Shown piece by piece: positions 6,330 through 11,948 of a DNA stretch of 12,717 bases. Origin of the DNA: 66-474 sp051962095 (lineage in GTDB: Bacteria; Pseudomonadota; Gammaproteobacteria; Xanthomonadales; Rhodanobacteraceae); assembly GCA_051962095.1 (NCBI GenBank), contig JBQCCP010000078.1, positions 1 to 12,717 on the forward strand. The letters are read 5' to 3'. A program made the translations under genes and the position numbers. Under the pieces are notes generated by a model. It ran no database searches. It worked only from the letters and a program-made list of their open reading frames with translations, and was not told where the DNA came from. Numbering within the stretch: position 1 is the first letter of the stretch; each line of letters starts with the position of its first letter.

Positions 6330-6352
6330 GCTCCTTCCACCAAGCAAGGAGC
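6330..6352 (+). promoter_or_regulatory. hairpin sequestering the ribosome site of first S53 gene
   Basis: GCTCCTT (6330-6336), a 9-nt loop, then AAGGAGC (6346-6352) form a perfect 7-bp stem. The 3' arm contains the Shine-Dalgarno sequence AGGAG (6347-6351), which is 6 nt before the ATG at 6358. Folding would hide the ribosome site, so translation of this exported protease may be gated by temperature, a protein or an RNA. The stem is seen; the control is inference. Confidence 0.5.
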
Positions 6353-6357
6353 TCAAG

Positions 6358-8361
6358 ATGCCAAGCAACCTCAGATTGAAGGCCCTGGTCGTTGCGATGG
6401 GCCTGGCTGCCGGATCGGCAGCGTTTGCTGCAACACCCTCCGCCGTCGTCGCCACTACCGCCGTCGTCACGCAAGCGACCCGACTGCGCGCGGGCGACAC
6501 CGTGGTCGGGCCGATGGCGCTCACCCAATCGATGCGCGTCACGATGTCGCTGCACTGGCGCAACCAGGCGCAACTGGAAGCATTGATCGCCAATCCGCAC
6601 CACAGGAACCTCACCCAGGCCGAGTTCATGGCCCAGTACGGGCCGACCGTGGCGCAGGTGAACCAGGTCAAGGCGTACCTGCGCCAGCAGGGCTTCACCC
6701 ACATCACGGTAACGCCCGACAACCTGCTGGTTTCCGGCGTGGCGCCAGTATCGAAGGTGCAGTCGGCGTTCCACACCAGCATGGTGAACGTGCGGACCGC
6801 GAAAGGGCGGCTGGCGTTCGCCAATTCCTCACCGGCGCGGATTCCGGCCGCGTTGCGGGGCGTGGTCAACGAAGTGCTGGGCCTGCAGAACGTGCACCAG
6901 TTCCACGTGATGCCGGTGAAGCGGATGGCCTCGACCCAGGCGCAGGCGGGCCACAACCCCACGGCCTTCGCGTCGATCTACGACGCCGGCAGCAACGCGA
7001 CTGCATCCAGCATCAGCGTGGGGATCATCACGCAGGGAAGCATGAGCAACGTGCTCAACGACTTCTCCTCGTTCCTCAGCCAGAACGGCTACGGCAACAT
7101 TCCGATGAACGTGGTGACGGTGGATGGCAGCAGTTCCGATACCAGCGGCGACGCCGAATGGGATCTGGACAGCCAGGACATTGTCGGCATCAGCGGCGGC
7201 GTGCAGGCGTTGTACCTGTACGACATCCCGCAGTTGACCACGCAGGATCTGGTCGATGGCTTCAACAAGGCCACCACCAGCGGCCAGGTGCGGGTGGTGA
7301 ACGTGTCGATCGGCGGTTGCGAAACCAGCGCCGAAACCAATGGTGCCGCGACCGGCGACAGCGTGTTCCAGGAAGCGGACGCCAAGGGCATCACGTTCTC
7401 GGTTTCATCGGGCGATTCCGGCGCCGACGAGTGCGGCAACGGTGGAACCACGCCGAGCTGGCCTGCCGATTCGCAGTACGTGGTCGCGGTAGGTGGCACC
7501 ACGCTCAACACCAGCGGCAATACCTGGACCAGCGAAACCGCCTGGAGCGGCACCGGCGGCAGCCCCAGCACCTTCGAGGCGATGCCGACCTGGCAGCAGG
7601 GGGTCGGCCAGAACGCGGGCCACTCCACCCGCGGCGTGCCCGACGTGGCGTTCGATGCCGATCCCAACACCGGCGCGCTGGTGATCGTGGACGGGTCGAG
7701 CGAACAGATCGGCGGCACCAGTCTCGCCTCGCCGCTGTTCGTGGGCGTGTGGGCGCGCACCCTGGCCGCGGACTCGAGCCTGGGCTTCGCGGCACCGCTG
7801 ATCTATCAAGACGCTGCGTCGCATTATTCGACCGACTTCCATGACGTGACCTCCGGCAGCAACGGCGGTGAAACGGCCGCGGCTGGTTGGGACTACACCA
7901 CCGGTTTCGGCTCGATCAACATCGCGAGCTTCGTGGGCAACGTGGCCGGCAGCGGTGGCGGCGGGACTTCGCCACCTCCGCCACCACCTCCACCACCCCC
8001 ACCGCCGGGCGGAACGTTCTCGAACAACAACCACTACGTGATCCGGGACGACGGCACGGCGACCAGCCCGATCAGTGTCACGGGCGAGGCGGGCGCGGCA
8101 CCCTCCGACCTGCCGGTGCACGTGAACATCACCCACAACTGGTCGGGCGATCTGGAGATCGTGCTGTACGCGCCGAACGGAAGCTACGCGATCCTGCAGT
8201 ATCCGGACTACAACAACGACGGCAACATCAACAAGACGTACGACGTCAACGCCTCCTCGGTGCAGGGCAACGGCACCTGGAAGCTCAAGGTGATCGATGA
8301 CGACATCTGGGGCGACGGAGGTGATTACGGCACGTTGAACGGCTGGAGCTTGACATTCTGA
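6358..8361 (+). CDS. secreted S53 (sedolisin/kumamolisin) pre-pro-peptidase with C-terminal P domain
   Basis: This 667-residue secreted serine-carboxyl peptidase has five parts in order: a Sec signal peptide (1-24, ending AGSAAFA); the pro-kumamolisin activation domain (about 41-185); the catalytic domain (about 199-530); a run of 12 prolines (539-550); and a P (proprotein convertase) domain (about 551-667). The P domain contains NITHNWSGDLEIVLYAPNGS and GTLNGWSLTF. Catalytic residues are all present: Glu267 and Asp271 in EWDLDSQD, Asp353 in SSGDSGAD, and Ser455 in GGTSLASP. The calcium site is D496 in DVTSGSNGG and D512 in GWDYTTGFGS. Two cysteines, 321 and 359, could form one disulfide. The start is set by AGGAG 6 nt upstream and by the signal peptide; the frame is open further upstream without support. 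Family members are acid-active endopeptidases that remove their own prodomain. It is a paralogue of the gene at 9237. Confidence 0.95.
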   Translation: MPSNLRLKALVVAMGLAAGSAAFAATPSAVVATTAVVTQATRLRAGDTVVGPMALTQSMRVTMSLHWRNQAQLEALIANPHHRNLTQAEFMAQYGPTVAQVNQVKAYLRQQGFTHITVTPDNLLVSGVAPVSKVQSAFHTSMVNVRTAKGRLAFANSSPARIPAALRGVVNEVLGLQNVHQFHVMPVKRMASTQAQAGHNPTAFASIYDAGSNATASSISVGIITQGSMSNVLNDFSSFLSQNGYGNIPMNVVTVDGSSSDTSGDAEWDLDSQDIVGISGGVQALYLYDIPQLTTQDLVDGFNKATTSGQVRVVNVSIGGCETSAETNGAATGDSVFQEADAKGITFSVSSGDSGADECGNGGTTPSWPADSQYVVAVGGTTLNTSGNTWTSETAWSGTGGSPSTFEAMPTWQQGVGQNAGHSTRGVPDVAFDADPNTGALVIVDGSSEQIGGTSLASPLFVGVWARTLAADSSLGFAAPLIYQDAASHYSTDFHDVTSGSNGGETAAAGWDYTTGFGSINIASFVGNVAGSGGGGTSPPPPPPPPPPPPGGTFSNNNHYVIRDDGTATSPISVTGEAGAAPSDLPVHVNITHNWSGDLEIVLYAPNGSYAILQYPDYNNDGNINKTYDVNASSVQGNGTWKLKVIDDDIWGDGGDYGTLNGWSLTF

Positions 8362-8414
8362 GTTCCGCCACGGCTGCGGGCCCCCGGCATCACGCATGAG
8401 GGTCCGTTCGGCTC

Positions 8415-8445
8415 GGGTCCGGCCGTCCGCGGCCGGACCCTTTTT
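8415..8445 (+). terminator. strong intrinsic terminator after first S53 gene
   Basis: GGGTCCGGCC, a 6-nt loop (GTCCGC), then GGCCGGACCC form a perfect 10-bp GC-rich stem followed by TTTTT. It lies 53 nt past the peptidase stop, so the first peptidase is its own transcription unit. Confidence 0.92.
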
Positions 8446-8495
8446 CGTTGCGGCGCCGGGTGTCCGAACCGTCTGCCGGCATGACTTGGGGCACG

Positions 8496-8524
8496 TTGAC
8501 CGTGCCCGCGCCGCTTGCGATGCT
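8496..8524 (+). promoter_or_regulatory. possible promoter for the small membrane protein
   Basis: TTGACC (8496-8501, 5/6 to the -35 consensus) is followed after 17 bp by GATGCT (3/6 to the -10). The pair lies between the terminator and the ribosome site at 8534, where a promoter is needed because the upstream unit is terminated. The -10 is poor. Confidence 0.33.
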
Positions 8525-8545
8525 TGTTCGTGCGGAGGGCGTCCT

Positions 8546-8959
8546 ATGCGCTGGCGCAAATACGGAGTGTTGTTCACGCTGTTCGTGCTGTGCCTGGCGT
8601 TCAACGCCTGGCTGTACGGATCGCTCGCCCGCGAACCGGACATCGGCCCCGCGCTGGCGTCGTCCGCGCGTGCCACTGCACCGCTGCTGCACACCTACAT
8701 CGCCCTGGGCGAACCGCTGGCCGCGTACACCGGCGCATCGGGCCAGCAAGTAGCGGATGCCGCCTTCGCCGCTGCGTATCCGTCGATCACGTCATCGCCG
8801 GCCACCGCTGCCAGCCAGTTGTTCACCGATGCGCAGGGTCCATTGCGCCGGTTGTTCGTGATCTTGTACTGGGCGACCCCTGTGCTGCTGGTGCTGGCAC
8901 TCGCGGCCTGGGTGCTGCGCAGCCGCCCGACCCATTTGATGGGGCGCGCCCGGCGCTGA
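8546..8959 (+). CDS. small two-pass membrane protein of unknown function
   Basis: I do not recognise this family. The 137-residue protein starts with MRWRKYG and a hydrophobic helix (about 7-25, GVLFTLFVLCLAFNAWLYGS). A periplasmic-side loop of about 80 residues follows, rich in Ala, Thr and Ser. A second helix near 107-127 (LFVILYWATPVLLVLALAAW) leads to a short basic tail (RSRPTHLMGRARR). The ribosome site is excellent: GGAGGG (8534-8539), 6 nt before the ATG. That makes this start clear even though the frame is open upstream. It lies between the two S53 peptidases, after the terminator of the first, and in the same direction. A link to the peptidases (secretion, folding, immunity to the proteases) is only a guess from position. 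Confidence 0.75.
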   Translation: MRWRKYGVLFTLFVLCLAFNAWLYGSLAREPDIGPALASSARATAPLLHTYIALGEPLAAYTGASGQQVADAAFAAAYPSITSSPATAASQLFTDAQGPLRRLFVILYWATPVLLVLALAAWVLRSRPTHLMGRARR

Positions 8960-9009
8960 CTGTCCGCAGGTTGCATACCCCCAATTGGAGTGACGGGACC
9001 CCCGATCGT

Positions 9010-9027
9010 GGTGCATCGCAGCGTGAC
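9010..9027 (+). promoter_or_regulatory. upstream box shared by both S53 peptidase genes (copy 2)
   Basis: GGTGCATCGCAGCGTGAC, 16/18 identical to 6116-6133, with an unbroken shared core of GCAGCGTGAC. It ends 209 nt before the ATG at 9237, close to the 224 nt seen for the first peptidase. Confidence 0.5.
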
Positions 9028-9121
9028 TCGGGATTGCAAGCACGATTAGTGTTTCCTGGCTTGCGCGCGTGAGGGCGCGCCCAGGTGGTCCGCAAAGGTC
9101 GTCTTGATGTTCCGCACATGC

Positions 9122-9140
9122 TTGCCCGGTTCCCGGGCAA
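9122..9140 (+). promoter_or_regulatory. perfect hairpin in second S53 leader
   Basis: TTGCCCGG, loop TTC, then CCGGGCAA form a perfect 8-bp stem. No T-tract follows, so it is not a standard terminator. It lies about 97 nt before the ATG and just before the GGGGAGG motif. It could stabilise the transcript or act in leader control. Confidence 0.45.
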
Positions 9141-9236
9141 CGCGCTAGGGGAGGTGGTGTCCGCATGGCCGTCTTTGGACGGTACGCGCGGGACCGCAAG
9201 CTCGATCATCTTCGTGCCCTTCCTGAGGAGATCTCG

Positions 9237-10829
9237 ATGTCACACAAGTTGCAAATGAAAAGTCTGGTGGTGGGCCTCGGCCTCGCCGCTGCCACGCTGG
9301 CCTGCGCTGCAGCGCCCGCCGGTACCAACGTGGTGGCGCATGCCGCCACGCTGAATACCGGCGACACGGTGACGGGACCGCTGTCCCTCGCCCAATCGAT
9401 GCGCGTATCGGTTTCACTGCAATTGCGCAACGAAGCGCAACTGCAGGCCTTCATCGCCGATCCGAATCATCCCAACCTCACGCCCGCCCAGTTCACCGCG
9501 CAGTACGGGCCGGGCGAGGCCGACGCGAATGCCGTCGCGACCTGGTTGACGCAGCATGGCTTCTCCGACGTCAGCGTCTCGTCCAACCGCCTGCTGGTTT
9601 CCGCGACTGCGCCGGCAGCGACCGTGCAATCCGCATTTCATACCAACCTGGTCCGAGTCCATACCCATGACGGCCGCAACGCCTATGCCAATTCCAGCGA
9701 CGCGGCGATTCCCGCTTCGCTGCATGGCGTGAGCGGCGTGATCGGTTTGCAGACGGTGCACGTACCGCATCCCATCGGGCGTGTCATGAAGGGCAAGCCC
9801 GGCGGTGGTGGTGGCGGTTCCATCATCGGCCACGATCCGACCCAGTTCCCGTCGATCAACGGCGGCAGCAGCCTGCCGACCGCGGCCGGCGTGACGGTGG
9901 GCATCATCTCCAACGGCGATCTCACCCAGACGCTTTCCGACCTCAACACCTTCACTTCGCAGAATGGGCTGGCGACGGTGGCGACGCAGATCGTCAACAC
10001 CGACGGCACTGGCACCGACACCAGCGGCACGGCCGAGTGGGATCTCGACAGCCAGGACATTGTCGGCATGGGCGGCGGCCAGGTCGGCAAGATCGTGTTC
10101 TACAACATCCCGACGCTGGCGAATTCGAGCATGGTGGACGACTTCAACACGGTGGTTGCTGACAATGCCGCCAAGGTCATCAACGTGTCGCTGGGCGAAT
10201 GTGAAACCTCGGCGAAGGGAGATGGTTCGGCCGCGGCGGCCGATGCGATCTTCCAGCAGGCCGACGCGCAGGGCCAGACGTTCTCGGTGTCCTCGGGCGA
10301 TTCGGGTTCCAATGAATGCGGCGGCAGTCCCAAGGGGACCACGCCGAGCTGGCCGGCCAGTTCGCCATACGTGGTGGCCGCGGGCGGCACCACGTTGAAC
10401 GCGACCACCACCACCTGGCAAGGCGAGACGGTGTGGTCGAGCACCGGTGGCAGTCCCAGCACCTTCGAGCCGATCCCGAGCTGGCAGGTGGGAGTGGGTC
10501 AGAACGCGGGCCACACCACCCGCGGCGTACCCGACATCGCATTCGACGCCGATCCAAACAGCGGTGCGATCATCATCGTCAACGGCAGCAAGGCGCAATA
10601 CGGTGGCACCAGCCTGTCGTCGCCGCTGTTCGTGGGTTTCTGGGCGCGCATGATCGCCGCGAAAGGCACCGGCATCGGCTTTGCGGCACCGAAGCTGTAC
10701 CAGTTGCCGGCCTCGGCGTTCCACGACGTCACTTCCGGCAGCAATGGTGGCGAAAAGGCGGCACCCGGCTGGGATTACTGCACCGGCTTCGGCAGCATCA
10801 TCATGGCTCAGGCGGCGGCTTCGCTCTGA
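9237..10829 (+). CDS. secreted S53 (sedolisin/kumamolisin) pre-pro-peptidase, no C-terminal extension
   Basis: This 530-residue paralogue of the 6358 gene has a signal peptide (about 1-24, MSHKLQMKSLVVGLGLAAAT then LACA), a pro-kumamolisin domain (about 36-180), a short glycine-rich linker (GKPGGGGGGS) and a catalytic domain (about 199-530). The catalytic set is complete: Glu267 and Asp271 (EWDLDSQD), Asp355 (SSGDSGSN) and Ser459 (GGTSLSSP). The calcium site includes D497 (DVTSGSNGG) and GWDYCTGFGS. The order and spacing match the first peptidase almost residue for residue, but the protein stops right after the catalytic domain, without linker or P domain. Cysteines 322 and 361 match the pair in the paralogue; Cys515 beside the calcium site is extra. 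The start is chosen from GAGGAG 6 nt upstream and the signal peptide; an in-frame ATG at 9165 would bury the signal sequence. Confidence 0.95.
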   Translation: MSHKLQMKSLVVGLGLAAATLACAAAPAGTNVVAHAATLNTGDTVTGPLSLAQSMRVSVSLQLRNEAQLQAFIADPNHPNLTPAQFTAQYGPGEADANAVATWLTQHGFSDVSVSSNRLLVSATAPAATVQSAFHTNLVRVHTHDGRNAYANSSDAAIPASLHGVSGVIGLQTVHVPHPIGRVMKGKPGGGGGGSIIGHDPTQFPSINGGSSLPTAAGVTVGIISNGDLTQTLSDLNTFTSQNGLATVATQIVNTDGTGTDTSGTAEWDLDSQDIVGMGGGQVGKIVFYNIPTLANSSMVDDFNTVVADNAAKVINVSLGECETSAKGDGSAAAADAIFQQADAQGQTFSVSSGDSGSNECGGSPKGTTPSWPASSPYVVAAGGTTLNATTTTWQGETVWSSTGGSPSTFEPIPSWQVGVGQNAGHTTRGVPDIAFDADPNSGAIIIVNGSKAQYGGTSLSSPLFVGFWARMIAAKGTGIGFAAPKLYQLPASAFHDVTSGSNGGEKAAPGWDYCTGFGSIIMAQAAASL

Positions 10830-10852
10830 CGCGCACGTTCCATCGTGATTTC

Positions 10853-10882
10853 GAGCCCGGCGCATGCCGGGCTCTTTTCTTT
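10853..10882 (+). terminator. strong intrinsic terminator after second S53 gene
   Basis: GAGCCCGGC, loop GCAT, then GCCGGGCTC form a perfect 9-bp stem followed by TTTTCTTT. It lies 23 nt past the peptidase stop, between it and the converging asparaginase-like gene. Confidence 0.92.
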
Positions 10883-10906
10883 GGAACAGGCGGAAGCGAT
10901 GAATCG

Positions 10907-11395
10907 CTATTGGGCTGGCTCGAAACGATTCGCCGCGCGGTTCTTGCGTACGTGCGACGGATCCCAGATGCGCCCGTTCATCGCGATCCACACGCCGTCG
11001 CCCAGCGTCTGCACCGCGCCCACCGCGCAACCGATGTTGAACACCGCATCCGAACCCTGGAAGCGTGCGGGATTCAGCGCCCCGGTCAGAACGATCGTCT
11101 TGCCCGGAATCCCGGCCAGCGCGCGCGCGGTTTCCACCATGGTGTCGGTGCCGTGGGTGATCAGGATGTGCCGGTGCGGCTGTTTTTCGACCGTGTCGCG
11201 GATCGCCGCGCGATCGGCCTCGGTCATCTCGAGGCTGTCCTTGCGCAGCACCGGCACCACGTCGAATTCGAAGGCGACGCCCAGTTGCCCGAGGATCTCG
11301 CCGATCTGCGGCGCGCCGATCTGGTAATCGGACTTGGCGTCGAAGTACACCTTGTCGATGGTGCCGCCGGTGGTGATGACCGTGAGATGCTGCAT
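10907..11395 (-). CDS. short single-domain asparaginase-like protein
   Basis: This 162-residue protein corresponds to the N-terminal domain of L-asparaginase (PF00710), which hydrolyses Asn to Asp and ammonia. Both catalytic threonine motifs are present: TTGGTIDK near residue 8 and THGTDTMVETARALAG near 80. The lysine-containing strand GKTIVLTGALNPARFQGSDA is also present. The protein ends at about half the usual 320-350 residues, without the C-terminal domain, and reads as a complete short form rather than a frameshifted gene: it has a proper stop and no homologous sequence that I can see downstream. No signal peptide is visible, so it is cytoplasmic. The start at 11395 has AAGGAA about 8 nt upstream and begins right at the first strand; a longer frame upstream is unsupported. 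True substrate uncertain. Confidence 0.85.
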   Translation of the reverse strand: MQHLTVITTGGTIDKVYFDAKSDYQIGAPQIGEILGQLGVAFEFDVVPVLRKDSLEMTEADRAAIRDTVEKQPHRHILITHGTDTMVETARALAGIPGKTIVLTGALNPARFQGSDAVFNIGCAVGAVQTLGDGVWIAMNGRIWDPSHVRKNRAANRFEPAQ

Positions 11396-11406
11396 CGTGG
11401 CGTTCC

Positions 11407-11430
11407 TTCGGGGTCTTGCGGAACCCCGAA
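11407..11430. promoter_or_regulatory. palindrome over the asparaginase-like gene start site
   Basis: TTCGGGGT (11407-11414), an 8-nt spacer, then ACCCCGAA (11423-11430) form a perfect inverted repeat. On the minus strand it begins at the last base of the -10 element and ends at the ribosome site (AAGGAA). It therefore spans the predicted transcription start and could be a repressor operator, or a leader hairpin touching the ribosome site. Confidence 0.55.
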
Positions 11431-11458
11431 TTATCGCAGCGTGTCCAACCTGCGTCAC
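11430..11458 (-). promoter_or_regulatory. sigma-70 promoter of the asparaginase-like gene
   Basis: On the minus strand, GTGACG (11458-11453, 4/6) lies 17 bp upstream of GATAAT (11435-11430, 5/6). TGC precedes the -10, giving the extended form TGCGATAAT. Predicted transcription starts about 7 nt further on, near 11423. Confidence 0.6.
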
Positions 11459-11506
11459 GGCTCGGCCGATCAAGCGCTTGCGGCGCATGCGCAGGCCGGC
11501 CGGGCG

Positions 11507-11515
11507 TGGCATAAT
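11507..11515 (+). promoter_or_regulatory. extended -10 promoter of yajC-secD
   Basis: TGGCATAAT fits an extended -10 (TGn plus CATAAT, 5/6). There is no good -35 at 17-18 bp. The transcript would begin near 11522, leaving a leader of about 52 nt before yajC. It is divergent from the asparaginase promoter some 70 bp away. Confidence 0.5.
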
Positions 11516-11573
11516 CCGCTGTCTTTTGGGCAGACCCGCCGCTTTGCGGCCGCCCCACAATCGAGAGTCCCAC

Positions 11574-11900
11574 ATGTTTTCGACGCTTTTCGCCGCCGCT
11601 GCGGCGCCCGCCGCGGCGGGCGAACCGAACCCGATGTACTCGTTCGGTTTCCTGATCTTGCTGTTCGTGGTGTTCTATTTCCTGCTGATCCGTCCGCAGC
11701 AGAAACGCGCCAAGGAACAGCGCAAGATGATCTCGGAAATCGCCAAGGGCGACGAAGTGATCGCGGCCGGCATCCTGGGCCGGGTCGAAAACGTGGGCGA
11801 GCATTTCCTCACCCTGGAAGTGGCCGACAACGTGCAGATCCGGGTGCAGAAGGGCGCCGTCTCCAACGTGCTGCCGAAGGGCACGCTGAAATCCTCCTGA
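11574..11900 (+). CDS. yajC: Sec translocase accessory protein YajC
   Basis: This 108-residue single-pass inner-membrane protein belongs to the SecDF-YajC complex that aids Sec-dependent export. It has a short Ala-rich N-terminus, one TM helix near residues 22-40 (YSFGFLILLFVVFYFLLI), the hallmark RPQQKRAKEQRKM right after it, and a cytoplasmic domain with GDEVIAAGILGRVENVGEHF and QIRVQKGAVSNVLPKGTL. The length is normal for the family. The ribosome site is weak (GAGAG, 11563-11567). It is followed 48 nt later by secD, as usual. In many proteobacteria tgt precedes yajC; here the upstream neighbour is the divergent asparaginase-like gene. Confidence 0.95.
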   Translation: MFSTLFAAAAAPAAAGEPNPMYSFGFLILLFVVFYFLLIRPQQKRAKEQRKMISEIAKGDEVIAAGILGRVENVGEHFLTLEVADNVQIRVQKGAVSNVLPKGTLKSS

Positions 11901-11925
11901 GCATGCCCTGAGGGCGTGCCTTCTT
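11901..11925 (+). terminator. weak intercistronic hairpin between yajC and secD
   Basis: GCATGCCC, loop TGA, then GGGCGTGC (8 pairs, one T.G wobble) starts at the first base after the yajC stop and is followed by CTTCTT. The T-tract is broken, so partial termination or mRNA stabilisation is more likely than a full stop, which would leave secD without a visible promoter. Confidence 0.45.
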
Positions 11926-11948
11926 CCGCACAGATCACATCCCGACCC

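Larger units (their letters stand above)
6049..6357. other. 309-bp intergenic region and leader upstream of first S53 peptidase
   Basis: Just after the SufT-type gene is a short hairpin without a T-tract (GCGGC-ACGC-GCCGC, 6049-6062). An A/T-rich patch (GATAGTTACATTTGTTTACG, 6136-6155) is a likely promoter zone, but I cannot fix a -35/-10 pair: TTGCAT (6117-6122) and TTACAT (6141-6146) at 18 bp are weak. Downstream lies a leader of about 200 nt, with a small stem GCACG-GATG-CGTGC (6299-6312) and a hairpin over the ribosome site. No gene is supported in it. Confidence 0.55.
8960..9236. other. leader and promoter region of second S53 peptidase
   Basis: This 277-bp non-coding region holds an 8-bp palindrome CCAATTGG (8981-8988), the shared box at 9010-9027, a GCGCGC/GCGCGC stem (9063-9080) and a perfect hairpin at 9122-9140. 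A GGGGAGG motif (9149-9155) lies 10 nt before an in-frame ATG at 9165, but the protein from there has no signal peptide at its N-terminus. No clear -35/-10 pair stands out. Confidence 0.5.

Noticed and set aside
9165..9236. In-frame upstream ATG of the second S53 gene with GGGGAGG 10 nt before it
   Set aside because: Starting there would put 24 charged residues before the signal peptide. The ATG at 9237 has a better-spaced GAGGAG and matches the N-terminus of the paralogue.
9300..9308. Possible lipobox (TLAC) in the second S53 signal peptide
   Set aside because: The residue at -3 is Thr and at -2 is Leu, which does not fit the lipobox; the paralogue has a plain Sec signal (AFA cleavage).
9414..11804. 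796-codon minus-strand open frame across the second S53 gene, the asparaginase-like gene and yajC
   Set aside because: It is antisense or out of frame to three clearly recognised genes and has the His/Arg-rich composition of a GC-rich shadow frame.
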